This document shows, piece by piece, positions 1-11,878 of a DNA stretch of 64,000 bases. Position numbers and translations under genes: made by a program. Below the pieces are notes generated by a model. That model was not told where the DNA came from and made no database searches. It worked only from the letters and a program-made list of their open reading frames with translations. The stretch is from assembly GCF_024679095.1 (NCBI RefSeq), contig NC_066528.1, positions 18,725,620 to 18,789,619 on the forward strand. The letters run 5' to 3'. The stretch comes from Eriocheir sinensis (taxonomy: Eukaryota > Arthropoda > Malacostraca > Decapoda > Varunidae). The first letter of the stretch is position 1, and every line of letters begins with the position of its first letter.

Positions 1-231
1 TGTAGTTGATGTGAGCCGCCCCAGCACAGCGGTGACCACACCTGCCGACATGACTCACCCCGGCGATCAAGGTGGTTTGATCATGTGAGGAACACATTCA
101 GCGGCAGGCTTAAGGCTCATCTCTATTTACTTTGTAAATACTGTGTAAATACTGATGTGAATGTGCCTAGTATTATATTCTGTTTCTACTTATTGATACT
201 TTTTTATTCTGCTCCCCAACATTATCTTAGT

Positions 232-500
232 ACAGTGGAACCTCAGGTCACGATTGCCTCTCATCATGAACAAACCGTTCACAAACAAATTTTCCAAACA
301 AAAAATGTTTCGGGTGAGGAATGGTGTCTCGAGCCATGAACACGCAAATTGGCAACCTGGTGGGGCAACAATCCGTGATTATCGATGGGAGACCGCCAGT
401 TGCTTGTGATGGGGGAGCCAAGTACTTTCTGCAAACCGAGTACTTCGATTTTGTTTACTCTTCAAAACCGAGTAAACCGAGCACCAAATGATTACTTTGC
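232..500. mobile_element. Possible pogo/Tigger-like element end
   Basis: TACAGTGGAACCTC at about 230-244 resembles the terminal repeats of pogo/Tigger-type Tc1-mariner elements, with a TA before it. The matching opposite end was not found, so this is a fragment or coincidence. The surrounding 1-600 is otherwise unremarkable single-copy-looking DNA. Confidence 0.25.
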
Positions 501-604
501 TCCAGGCGACAGGCAGACAGCAGAGTATACATGGCTGGCTGGGCGGGGGCAGCCGTCATCACCAGGTAGGGGGCCAGGGGGTTGCTAGTGAAGTGTTCAG
601 GTTC

Positions 605-1605
605 ATCTCCAATGCAATGCAATGCAATGCAATGCAATGCCAATGCAAGATGGCGCCACTATAAACACTCGCCTGCGCCAGAACGGGCTGGGCCGACCAT
701 CAGGCCCCACCTGGAAGAAGCCTTGGGCCGACCATCAGGCCCCACCAGGAAGATGTCTACCGGCGCAATAGGCAACAACGTAAAAAAAATTAAAAAAATA
801 AAAAATAAAAAATTAAAAAAATCTGAGGTCAGGTAACTTTTAAAATAATGGCTGTAACATCCCATGAGAAATTCAAGCAACTAAATTTTCTTCATATTTT
901 CAAAATTACAGTATTTCACTCCTGCTTGAGGTAAAACAGAGAGGTCAAAGTTTATCAAGACATCTGTCAGTATATCAAGCAGCTGATTAACACAATCCAC
1001 GCCACAAGTGTTGCGCATAATTTGTTTTTAAGTGCATTGATTAGTTTAATTTCCGAGGTTGATGATATATAATGTGACTCCGGCTGCACCTTCGAAACTA
1101 ACCACAGGACGTTCTGGAAATTGCGTCGGTAGGCTTCTTCCCAGTGGGGCCTGATGGTTGGTCCAAGGCTTCTTCCCAGTGGGGCCTGATGGTCGGTCCA
1201 AGGCTTCTTCCCAGTGGGGCCTGATGGTCGGTCCAAGGCTTCTTCCCAGTGGGGCCTGATGGTCGGTCCAAGGCTTCTTCCCAGTGGGGCCTGATGGTCA
1301 GTCCAAGGCTTCTTCCCAGTGGGGCCTGATGGTCGGTCCAAGGCTTCTTCCCAGTGGGGCCTGATGGTCGGTCCAAGGCTTCTTCCCAGTGGGGCCTGAT
1401 GGTCGGTCCAAGGCTTCTTCCCAGTGGGGCCTGATGGTCGGTCCAAGGCTTCTTCCAAGTGGGGCCTGATGGTCGGTCCAAGGCTTCTTCCAAGTGGGGC
1501 CTGATGGTCGGTCCAAGGCTTCTTCCAAGTGGGGCCTGATGGTCGACCCAGCCCGTTCTGGCGCAGGTGAGTGTTTATAGTGGCGCCATCTTGCATTGGC
1601 TCATA
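605..1605. mobile_element. Foldback-type element with long inverted ends and internal minisatellite
   Basis: The sequence at 643-745 (GATGGCGCCACTATAAACAC, GCCAGAACGGGCTGG, then the GACCATCAGGCCCCAC motif) recurs as its reverse complement at about 1505-1600. The inverted ends are about 100 bp. The interior holds an A-rich segment (780-830), single-copy sequence (840-1120) and the 35-bp minisatellite. A short AATGC repeat (609-643) lies at the left edge. Confidence 0.6.
1131..1552. repeat. 35-bp minisatellite, about 12 copies
   Basis: The unit is GGCTTCTTCCCAGTGGGGCC followed by TGATGGTCGGTCCAA, nearly invariant, with a few C/A changes in the last three copies. Because 35 is not a multiple of 3, the long minus-strand open frame crosses all frames and is not a gene. 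Isolated units also lie in inverted orientation at 690-750. Confidence 0.9.
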
Positions 1606-1815
1606 CTGCCCTCCCGGAGCTCATCTTTAATCCTAGAATCTAGAGTCCGGGTTGATAGGTGGTCTTCTGGACAGCATGTGGGTAGTTTTAAGCCACTCGG
1701 CGGCGGCTGAAAAATCCCATTTTGGTGGCACCGGGCGGGGATTGAACTCGCGTCCTCCTGAACGCGGCACCGTCACTCTGTCGACTCAGCCACCGCCTCC
1801 CTTGGTGATATCACT
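1555..1815 (-). mobile_element. tRNA-derived SINE, copy 1
   Basis: Read on the minus strand, it begins with a tRNA-like head: GGTGGCTGAGTCGACAG (A-box-like) and GAGTTCAATCCCC (B-box-like). The body includes ACTACCCACATGCTGTCC and AGACCACCTATCAACCC. The same body is found at 37300-37345 and, in opposite orientation, at 21534-21580. An intact tRNA cloverleaf cannot be formed. Confidence 0.7.
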
Positions 1816-1834
1816 TAACCTAACCTGCCCTGTT

Positions 1835-2215
1835 CATGAGTGGGCGCCATGAAATGCCAGAATTTTCTCTTTAATACTCACTCCCACACGACCACCGCGT
1901 GTAACGAAACACGAGAAATTAACCCAGACAAGGAACGGTTTGCCGGCGCCGGGGATCGAACCCGCGACCAGCGTACCGGGAGAGCCACTCCTTATCCAGT
2001 CAGCCAAAGAGATACCCCCCTGGCTAAGTGAGTTATGGGAGGCTCGCCCATCAGGCAAGTCAGCATTACAACCATACACCCATACAGATAAGGGATATAC
2101 GCGAACCACCACCGGGCAGCAGCGGAGCCAGAGTACCGCCTTGGGGAAGCTACGCGTATCGTGTTCCCGCTGGCTGGTGGTAGCGGAGACGAGAGGGATC
2201 GGGAGGTAGGATAAC
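1835..2215 (-). mobile_element. Second tRNA-derived SINE family with a near-perfect B box
   Basis: On the minus strand, TTTGGCTGACTGGATAAGG resembles an A box and GCGGGTTCGATCCCCGGC contains a consensus B box (1945-1970). No acceptor stem pairs the two ends, so it is a SINE head rather than a tRNA gene. It lies directly beside SINE copy 1. Confidence 0.65.
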
Positions 2216-2599
2216 ATTACAGTACTGTGCTCACGTGCTGTCACCCCGCCGCAGCCACCGCCATGCCTCCCTCCCGCTCACCTATTTAGGAGGACGCATG
2301 GAGTAGCTTGTCTCTGGTGTTATGGTTGCTGTTGAGAAGGGAAGTTTTGGGATAGGTGATAAAAAGCAGCTTGAAGGAAATGTATTGGGAGTGAAGTTGG
2401 TTTTGTTTTTTTCTTGTTCTTGTTCTTCTGTTCTTCGTTATTCATTCCTCTCTTTCTACGTGTGTGTTTTCATCCTTTTTATTTCTCTTTTTTTTTTAAT
2501 GTTTTGTCGGATTTGATTTGGTTCTCCTTTATTTTTCAAACTCTCATTTACTTAGATTATTTTTTTTATGACTTTTTTAGATTACTTTTTTTATAGATT

Positions 2600-2605
2600 T
2601 TATTA

Positions 2606-2677
<72 letters not shown>

Positions 2678-2844
2678 ATTTAGTTTTCTGGACCTTGTTC
2701 TTGTTTCTTCTTCTTCTTTTCTTCTTCTTCTTTTTCTTCTTTTTCTTCTTGTTCTTCTTCATCTTCTTCATCATCTTTTTCTTTTCTTCTTCTTCTTTTT
2801 CTTCTTGTTCTTCTTCTTCATCATCTTTTTCTTCTTTTTCTTCT

Positions 2845-2875
<31 letters not shown>

Positions 2876-2885
2876 TTCGTGACTA
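2600..2885. repeat. (TTA)n and (TTC)n microsatellites
   Basis: TTA repeat at about 2606-2675, then TTC-rich imperfect repeat at 2695-2876. The flanking 2216-2600 and 2886-3150 show no recognisable feature apart from T-rich sequence. Confidence 0.9.
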
Positions 2886-3184
2886 GGTACTGTAGCTTCG
2901 TCGGATTAATAAATAAAAAATACATAAGGAGACGAAACTTGATAAGCAAAAGGTAACATAAGTCAGGTATTTGAGTTTTCTTCTTTATTAATAGACAGCC
3001 TACAACCATGCTATCAATCGCTTCCTCAACGTAGAATAAATATAAGATGATAAAAAATGGTACAGTCATGCAACTCTTCAGGGGTACAAGAGCTCAAATC
3101 ATCCTCCTGTCTTCCTCTGTCTGGGATCGGAACGCTTGCACATCAGCTCTGAAATCCATTGTTCCTCGGGCGTGGCATCCGCAG

Positions 3185-3700
3185 AATCATGAGTGGCCAT
3201 ATTCTTAAACATACCGACGCCCAAGTACTCGTATTTGACAAGGCTTTCGTGGGAGTTTCGAGCATTTCCAGGGGTAGTTTTATGGCCCTGGTGGTAGTTC
3301 GACCCTTCTTCTGTACCGTGAACCTAGAAGAACACTCATCGACATATATCTGACAAGGCTTTCGTGGGAGTTTCGAGGATTTCCAGGGGTAGTTTTATGG
3401 GGATGGTGGTAGTTCGACCCTTCTTCTGTACCGTGAACCTAGAAGAACACTCATCTACATATATCTGACAAGGCTTTCCTGGGAGTTTCGAGGATTTCCA
3501 GGGGTAGTTTTATGACCCTTCTTGTAGTTCGACCCTTCTTCTGTGCCATGAACCTAAAAGAACACTTATTAGAACGCAATTGATCTCCTTTTCAGCTTTT
3601 GGTAATAGATGATGTGAGGGATGGAAGCGTCTGGCAATGGAGATAGATGATGTGAGGAATGGAAGCGTCTGGCAATATCGACTTCAAACCCCACCAGCAG
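3185..3700 (+). mobile_element. MITE family A, internally tandem (array 1)
   Basis: Starts with the family's terminal motif (GGCCATATTCTTAAACATA) and ends with AGCGTCTGGCAATATCGAC. Between them the central module (GACAAGGCTTTCGTGGGAG ... TTTCCAGGGGTAGTTTTATG ... CTTCTTCTGTACCGTGAACC) is repeated three times at a spacing of about 115 bp. Confidence 0.75.
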
Positions 3701-3889
3701 ACCACTATTCAATTCATCCTTGCTAAGCTAAGCCAGTCACACGCCCGCTAGACTTATTATCCCAGCAGTAAGACCTTGTGAATGATGAACAGCCAGAACA
3801 CAAAGAGAACCACACATGTACATGACTCCATCACAATACCCCTTTTCAGAGAGGCTTCAATTCAGGGGGATGTTTAAAAGCAATGTTGG

Positions 3890-4810
3890 TTAGCTTGTCA
3901 CGGTACAGAATAGCCTACTCTTAAGCATTTCGGCTCGCAAGTACTAGCCTACACATATTTGACAAGGCTTTCGTGGGAGTTCTGAGCATTTCCAGGGGTA
4001 GTTTGACCCTTCTTCTGTGCTATTAACCGAGAAGAACACTCATCTACACATATTTGACAAGGCTTTCGTGGGAGTTCTGAGCATTTCCAGGGGTAGTTTA
4101 ATGGCCTTGGTGGTAGTTAGACCCTTCTTCTGTGCCATTAATCGAGAAGAACACTCGTCTACACATTTTTGACAAGGCTTTCGTGGGAGTTCTGAGCATT
4201 TCCAGGGGTAGTTTTATGGCCCTGGTGGTAGTTTGACCCTTCTTCTGTGCCATTAACCGAGAAGAACACTCGTCTACACATATTTGACAAGGCTTTCGTG
4301 GGAGTTCTGAGCATTTCCAGGGGTAGTTTAATGGCCTTGGTGGTAGTTAGACCCTTCTTCTGTGCCATTAACCGAGAACACTCATCTACACATATTTGAC
4401 AAGGCTTTCGTGGGAGTTCTGAGCATTTCCAGGGGTAGTTTAATGGCCCTGGTGGTAGTTTGACCCTTCTTCTGTACCGTGAACCTAGAAGAACACTCAT
4501 CTACACACATATGACAAGGCTTTCGTGGGATTACTGAGCATTTCCAGGGGTAGTTTTATGGCCCTGGTGGTAGTTTGACCCATCCTCTGTACCGTGAACC
4601 TAGAACACTCATCTACACATATTTGACAAGGCTTTCGTGGGAGTTCTGAGCATTTCCAGGGGTAGTTTTATGGCCCTGGTGGTAGTTTGACCCTTCCTCT
4701 GTACCGTGAACCTAGAAGAACACTCATTAGAAAGCGATTGGTCTAGTTGTTTGCCTTTGGATATAGTTGATTCGAGAGAAGAAGCGTTTGACAGTAGCGA
4801 CCTTAGTGCA
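3890..4810 (+). mobile_element. MITE family A, internally tandem (array 2)
   Basis: Seven copies of the same central module at about 100-115 bp spacing, bounded by CTCTTAAGCATTTCGG on the left and GAAGCGTTTGACAGTAGCGA on the right. The element end is present once on each side while the centre is amplified. Confidence 0.75.
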
Positions 4811-4924
4811 ATTACATAGTTCGCTTTCCTAGTAATTGGGACGAGTTTGAATTGTGGTTTGGTGATAATACGGAGAAATACGAGAAAGTCTTTTTACTCG
4901 TAAGTCTTTAGCTGGATGAGTAAG

Positions 4925-5028
4925 GAAGATGTAGTAGTAGTAGTAGTAGTAGGAGGAGGAGGAGGAAGAGGAGTTATGTAAAGTGTTGAGGATTATGGCG
5001 ATTCTGTTAACTCCTCCTCCTCCTCCTC

Positions 5029-5068
<40 letters not shown>

Positions 5069-5330
5069 AACAACCACCACCACCACCATTCTTTCTCTTC
5101 CCGTTACCTCCTCCTCCTCCTCTTCTTTACCTCCGTGGCTTTGGAGTTGGTCAGGAGGAGACATATAGGGGAAGGATGACCACAAGGGGATATATAACAT
5201 TGGCTGCGGGGGAGGGAAGGGAATGGAAGGGGAAGGGAAGGGAAGGGAGGGGAAGGGGAGGGGAGGGGAAGGGAAGGGAAGGGGAGGTCAGTGTGATAAT
5301 TTTGTTTCGCTTTACTTTACTTTTTTCGTC

Positions 5331-5427
<97 letters not shown>

Positions 5428-5458
5428 CTTCTTCTTCTTCTTCTTCTTGTTCTTGTTC

Positions 5459-5521
<63 letters not shown>

Positions 5522-5525
5522 CGTT
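4925..5525. repeat. Trinucleotide and GGGAA microsatellite cluster
   Basis: (GTA)n/(GGA)n at 4930-4975 faces its inverse (CTC)n/(CTA)n at 5010-5068, forming a potential hairpin. (GGGAA)n-like purine repeat lies at 5205-5290, and (TTA)n/(GTT)n/(CTT)n at 5335-5521. Open frames here are homopolymer-like and non-coding. Confidence 0.9.
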
Positions 5526-5659
5526 CTTCCATTGGTTGCCTTTATTTAATCGTCGAGTCACGTGATCATAATTTCAATTCGTAACAGATGTACTTAATGT
5601 CGCCCTCAAGTTAATTATTTAAATGTTACGAAACCAGAACCAAATTATATCTATCCATC

Positions 5660-5835
5660 TACTTACCTATCTTTCTACGTATTTTTCTATTTATCTAACT
5701 ATGTATCCTCTCTATCTTTCACTCTCTCTACCTATCTATCTCTCTATCTATCTTCCTATCTATCTCTCTATCTATCTTTCTATCTATCTTCCTATCTATC
5801 TCTCTATCTATCTTTCTATCTATCTATCTATTTAT
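5660..5835. repeat. (TATC)n-type tetranucleotide repeat
   Basis: Imperfect CTAT/TCTA repeat. 5836-6070 after it is single-copy-looking, with no recognisable feature. Confidence 0.85.
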
Positions 5836-6074
5836 CTTATGTTTGTTGTCACGTTTAAGTTCATAGTATGTAATCCCTTTGTTTTGCGTTCTGATCTTCT
5901 TCCTTTCTTCCTTTCTTAGATTCAAATGCTTCATGAATGGTGTCTGAACCTTTCTATCCGCTGTTCTCTTTCCCCTGATCCGTCTTTGGCAGGCTTTAGA
6001 CTCATCGCGGGTTCCTTTTCACTATACTTCTTTTCATATTCATCCTTTTTTCTTTTATTCTTCCCTAAATCATC

Positions 6075-7130
<1,056 letters not shown>

Positions 7131-7327
7131 CTGTGCAGTGTGTTCCCTTAATCAACGGTTCTAGACATGACATAAGGAAGGGCTGTGTCGTAGAAGGTGA
7201 AGGCATTTCTATTGGCAGGTGTGTGAGCTATGGACGAGCACATGTGTACGACTTAGGAGGGACAAGCAGATGTGAAGGGTTATATACGAGTCTGCTCTAT
7301 ATTTACTAGTATCCGTCTGTTTGGTAA

Positions 7328-7330
7328 GAG

Positions 7331-7409
<79 letters not shown>

Positions 7410-7539
7410 ACACACACGAAATTGACTTCTCTTTCGGCCACTCCTTTCCATTTTTTTTATTTTTTTAGGGGCAGTAAGTAGCGGGCTTTTATTTTTCATT
7501 TTTGTTTTTTTTAAGCCCTTGATCTGTCTCCTTGGCTGT

Positions 7540-7608
<69 letters not shown>

Positions 7609-7610
7609 GC
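7328..7610. repeat. Two (CA)n tracts flanking a dispersed element
   Basis: (CA)n at 7331-7405 and 7543-7607. Between them (7418-7540) lies copy 1 of a dispersed element with the phrases GAAATTGACTTCTCTTTCGG, TAGCGGGCTTTTATTT and GCCCTTGATCTG. 7610-7900 shows nothing recognisable. Confidence 0.85.
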
Positions 7611-7903
7611 GGCCACTCCCTTGCATCACTCTGTACCCAATGATGTAAGCAGAATCTCGTACCCAAACCCTATTAACAATATACCCTCCTTACATCACGA
7701 AAGCCACGCAGACAAAGCCTTTCTGTATGCCCAAACGAAACCCACGTACTGGCCACCGTGAATATGCAATGGGGTTAGATAAGAGACTCGCGATTATCAT
7801 ACACCAATCAGTAAAATCACACGTTTGGGGTGGCGTCAAGTTGTAATCAGTTCAGCTATCGTTCTGCATCACGTACTGTTATAGAAGGGATGGGGGGGAG
7901 GGT

Positions 7904-8135
7904 TCAAGGGCAGTCGGTTTGGCGAGGGAGGTCATACAGGGCCCAGACGTGTTGTTTGGGTTGCTGCTTGGTTGTCAATTCTGGTGGAGTCCTTAACCCG
8001 TCCGCTGCGATTGGCACGGATTTCGCCTTCACTGGTAGCCTGGTAACATATGCTCCCAGGTCTTTCTGTGCCTCAGTGGTGGGTAGTGGAGTGTTTCCCA
8101 TGTGAAATTGGTATGCTGGATTTCCCCTCCCAAGA
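7904..8135 (-). pseudogene. LINE reverse-transcriptase C-terminal fragment
   Basis: The minus strand reads MGNTPLPTTEAQKDLGAYVT, like the 3' part of non-LTR retrotransposon reverse transcriptases (a ...EKDLGV... phrase follows the catalytic domain). It joins MITE family A sequence at its edge. Only a short fragment is present; no endonuclease or catalytic YxDD segment is seen. Confidence 0.6.
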
Positions 8136-8735
8136 CATTTGACAAGGCTTTCGAATGAGTTTAGGGCATTTCCAGGAGTAGTTTTAGGACCCTGGCGGTA
8201 GTTTGGACCTTCACCAATAGCATGAACGTAAAAAAACCACTCATTACAATTCTGGTGGAGTCGTTTTGGGTCGTATTTTAAAACATTTCGTCGCCCAAGT
8301 TCGCATATTTGACAAGGCTTTCGAATGAGTTTAGGGCATTTCCAGGAGTAGTTTTAGGACCCTGGCGGTAGTTTGGACCTTCACCAGTACCATGAACGTA
8401 AAAAAGAACACTCATTAGAATCCAACTGACCCACTCTTTGACCTTTAGAAAGTGTAGGTTGCTGCTTGCTTGTCAGTTCTGGTGGAGTCCTTTTGGGTCG
8501 TATTTCAAAACATTTCGTCGCCCAAGTTCGCATATTTGACAAGGCTTTCGAATGAGTTTAGGGCATTTCCAGGAGTAGTTTTAGGACCCTGGCGGTAGTT
8601 TGGACCTTCACCAGTGGCTTGAACGTAAAAAAGAACACTCATTAGAATCCAATTGACCCACTCTTTGACCTTTAGAAATAGTTGATGTGAGAAGCGAAAG
8701 CGTCTTACAATGTCGAGCTTTTTAGTGGTTGAGCG
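8110..8735 (+). mobile_element. MITE family A, internally tandem (array 3)
   Basis: Three modules with TTGACAAGGCTTTCGAATGA, TTTCCAGGAGTAGTTTTAGG and GACCTTCACCAGTACCATG. The right end GAAGCGAAAGCGTCTTACAA is the family's right terminal region. Modules two and three each carry the left-end phrase GGGTCGTATTT.AAAACATTTCG. Confidence 0.75.
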
Positions 8736-8791
8736 TTTTCCCCTTTGACCTTTGTTCTACCCGCCAGTGATGGATACTTAAGCTAAACCGC

Positions 8792-8792
8792 T

Positions 8793-8850
<58 letters not shown>
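8792..8850. repeat. (TG)n microsatellite
   Basis: Perfect TG dinucleotide run. 8851-9110 beyond it holds no recognisable feature except a short match to the 155-bp repeat family (ATTATCATGTATTAA near 8918). Confidence 0.9.
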
Positions 8851-8851
<1 letters not shown>

Positions 8852-9114
8852 CGTGGTGAATCACTCTCCCCCATGCTCCAGGGTAAGGGGGAAGCAGCGA
8901 GGGGAAACTGGCGTAAATTATCATGTATTAATCTCTCTCCTTCCCTCTTTTTCTAATCTTTACTTTCCACGTATTCATCAGAAGGGTGGGAGTGCAAATT
9001 TTATTAATATATTCCGCTCTCGTGATAATGTCCGATAGCTCACGTCAGTCATGTACAGTAACGATCTTTTGCAATAACTACTTATAGCTTGCCTTACTTA
9101 ACCCCTTGACTGCG

Positions 9115-9840
9115 GATTTCCTACAGTCAGACCTCACCAGCTTCAGGAATGGAATAAAAAGTGGCTGCTACAATTCAATGAAGAAAAATGTAAAGTCCTG
9201 CACCTTGGGAGAGGATATCCAGCACACCAAAACCACATGGGAAACACTCCACTATCCACCACAGAGGCAGAGAAAGACCTGGGAGTAAATGCTACCGGGC
9301 TACAAGTGAAGGGATATCCAGCATACCAATACCACATGGGAAACACTCCACTATCCACCACAGAGGCAGAGAAAGACCTGGGAGTATATGTTACCAGGCT
9401 ACCAGTGAAGGGATATCCAGCACACCAATACCACATGGGAAACACTCCACTATCCACCACAGAGGCAGAGAAAGACCTGGGAGTGTATGTTACCAGGCTA
9501 CCAGTGAAGGGATATCCAGCATACCAATACCACATGGGAAACACTCCACTATCCACCACAGAGGCAGAGAAAGACCTGGGAGTGTATGTTACCAGGCTAC
9601 CAGTGAAGGGATATCCAGCATACCAATACCACATGGGAAACACTCCACTATCCACCACAGAGGCAGAGAAAGACCTGGGAGTATATGTTACCAGGCTACC
9701 AGTGAAGGGATATCCAGCATACCAATACCACATGGGAAACACTCCACTATCCACCACAGAGGCAGAGAAAGACCTGGGAGTATATGTTACCGGGCTACCA
9801 GTAAAAACCAAATCCGTGCCAATCGCAGAGGACGGGTTAA
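9115..9840 (+). pseudogene. LINE reverse-transcriptase fragment amplified as a 99-bp in-frame repeat
   Basis: Upstream of the array the + strand reads LQEWNKKWLLQFNEEKCKVL then HLGRGYPAHQ, the recognisable C-terminal part of a jockey/CR1-like reverse transcriptase. The following 33-codon stretch (MGNTPLSTTEAEKDLGV...) is repeated six times in frame, nearly identical, and ends with a KTKSVPIAEDGL remnant. It is not a functional polymerase: the catalytic region is absent. The same module occurs once on the minus strand at 7904-8135. Confidence 0.75.
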
Positions 9841-10019
9841 ACAGAGGGAAAAGAGATGGCTATAGAAAAATAAGGAAAGGGAAAGGGATAGAGTGACGGA
9901 ACAGGTAGGCAAGGAAGAGAAAGTATTTAAAATGGGTCAAAGAAAAAAAAAAAAACCGTAGCCAATGAATGAAAAAAAAAAAAAAGAATGGAACAAGACA
10001 CCCACTAGACTTCACCATC

Positions 10020-10372
10020 AGTACAAACAATAGGACACGGCATTGGGAACCTCTCCAGCCCGTAACCAACACCGTCTCGCCCTCCACACGCCGGTAACCA
10101 CACGCCGCGCTCTCCCTCTCCTCAGACCGCGAGAGGCTTGGATGTGACGTGATCTGCCTGTCTCCCCGCGACCTTAACCCGCTGCCAGTTGCCGCCTGTC
10201 TGCCCTGAGTCGCGGACGCTGAACAGGAGAGGTGACAGCTGACGCCCTAAGGGAAAACGGGGACAAGATACTCCTTCTGTGCCTTCGTCTGTGTCTCCGG
10301 CTGTACCTCCACCGCCGCCGCTACCACCTGCGTCATTAGTGAATACCTGGTCATCTTTTTAATTACATCCAG
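10020..10372 (+). promoter_or_regulatory. Putative promoter and non-coding first exon of the SLC6 gene
   Basis: This is a GC-rich, non-repetitive island in otherwise repeat-filled DNA, ending in a strong donor (cag/gtgagt, GT at 10373). An arthropod-type initiator TCAGT lies at 10018-10022; at +28 there is a five-of-six match to the DPE consensus. The only obvious upstream ATG is followed at once by TGA. If spliced to 18608, an in-frame TAA falls shortly upstream of ATG 18616, which would fix that ATG as the start. The link to exon 1 is inference; no transcript evidence is available here. Confidence 0.4.
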
Positions 10373-10509
10373 GTGAGTGTTTGGTGTTTATTATGTAGTT
10401 GGTTATTTATTTATTTATTTAGTTAGTTAATTTGTCATGTTAATAATAATGTGAGTTCTGTTTTTTCTGCTTTATTAATGTTTTTTTTTCGTTAGTGTTT
10501 TATAAATCT

Positions 10510-10582
<73 letters not shown>
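10510..10582. repeat. (CA)n microsatellite in 5' intron
   Basis: Perfect CA run within the putative first intron. 10383-10510 upstream is AT-rich and featureless. Confidence 0.9.
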
Positions 10583-10639
10583 CTATTGAATGGAGGATGT
10601 GTCTGTCTGGCTAGTTGTTAAGCTGTTCATTGTGTCCCC

Positions 10640-11127
10640 TTGTGAATGAGGAGGCGGGGGAGGAGGAGGAGGAGGAGGAGAAGGAGGAAAGCATTGGTAG
10701 AGAAAAGTGAAGAAGGAAGAAGATGAAAAATGAGGATGGTAAGGAAGAAAGGAAGACACGGAGAAAGAGAAATGAAGAATGAGGAATAGAAGAAGGAGGA
10801 AGAAGGAAGAAGAAAAATGAAAGAAGAGGATAAAGACGATGAGGAGGACGAAGAGGAAGGAAATATGGAAGAAAGAGGAAAGAGAAAAAGAAAATGAACG
10901 CTTAGAAGGAAGAAAAATAGCCGAAGAAGAAGGAGAAGGAGGAAATGAAGAAAGAAAAAGACGATGAAGAGGAAGAAAAGGAAGACAAGGAGAAGACAAA
11001 ATGAAGATTGAACATTAAGATACAAAAGAGAAGGAAAAAAAAAAGAATTACAGGAGGAGGAGAAGAAGAACAGGAAGAACAAGACTAACAGAGATGCATA
11101 AAATAACACTTCAAAAGACACAGTAGC

Positions 11128-11189
<62 letters not shown>

Positions 11190-11190
11190 C
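10640..11190. repeat. Purine-rich tract and (GTA)n
   Basis: GAAGGA-type purine-rich sequence (10640-11080) followed by (GTA)n at 11118-11189. Long open frames on either strand are low-complexity. Confidence 0.85.
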
Positions 11191-11290
11191 GCCAGTGGTG
11201 GATGTAGTGACTTTAATTGGTAGACCATTGAAACATCTGCACAGTTACGCAGCCCCCAGCCACTCAGTCACTAACCTCAAAAATCGTACA

Positions 11291-11357
11291 CCTCATCTCT
11301 CTCGCCCTCTCTCAGTGCGTCCTAACCAGTCTTTCGTAACGGTGAGTAGTTGTAATT

Positions 11358-11388
<31 letters not shown>

Positions 11389-11740
11389 TAGTAGTAGTAG
11401 TAGTAGAAGTAGTAGTGGTTGGTTTTCTTCGTGTTCCTCCTATTCCTCGTCTTTATTTCCTTCTTTTCTCCTATTCCATCTTCCTCCTTATTCATCTCTC
11501 TCTCCCTCTCTCAGTGCGTCCTAACCAGTCTTTCGTAACGGTGAGTAGTTGTAATTGTAGTAGTAGTAGTAGTAATAGTAGTAGTAGTGGTAGTAGTAGT
11601 AGTAGTAGTAGAAGTAGTAGTGGTTGGTTTTCTTCGTGTTCCTCCTATTCCTCGTCTTTATTTCCTTCTTTTCTCTAATTACATCTTCTTCCTTATTCAG
11701 TTCTTTCCTTCCTTCTTTTTCGTTTCTCAATTTTAATCTC
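11291..11740 (+). repeat. 199-bp duplication carrying a 26-nt AG/GT-flanked segment
   Basis: TGCGTCCTAACCAGTCTTTC plus GTAACG, preceded by ctctctcag and followed by gtgagt, occurs at 11316-11341 and again at 11515-11540. Flanking sequence, including a (GTA)n tract and GTGGTTGGTTTTCTTCGTGT, is also duplicated. The arrangement looks like a tiny exon with both splice sites, but there is no independent evidence that it is used. Confidence 0.6.
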
Positions 11741-11814
11741 AAGTTCTCTTTCTCGTAGTCTTTCTCTTCTATCTCCTTATTCTTCCTTATTCTTCCTTCT
11801 CCACCTTTTTTCTC

Positions 11815-11824
11815 TCAAGTAGTG

Positions 11825-11878
<54 letters not shown>

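Noticed and set aside
967..1596. Long minus-strand open frame rich in GRPSGPTWKK-like repeats
   Set aside because: It is the 35-bp minisatellite translated; the period is not a multiple of three and the same peptide appears in three frames, so no coding selection is implied.
1945..2035. tRNA gene on the minus strand
   Set aside because: A- and B-box matches are good, but the 5' and 3' ends cannot form an acceptor stem and the sequence continues as a repeat body, so it is a SINE head.
9237..9896. 219-codon open frame as a functional gene
   Set aside because: It consists of six copies of a reverse-transcriptase fragment; no catalytic motif and no independent start or end.
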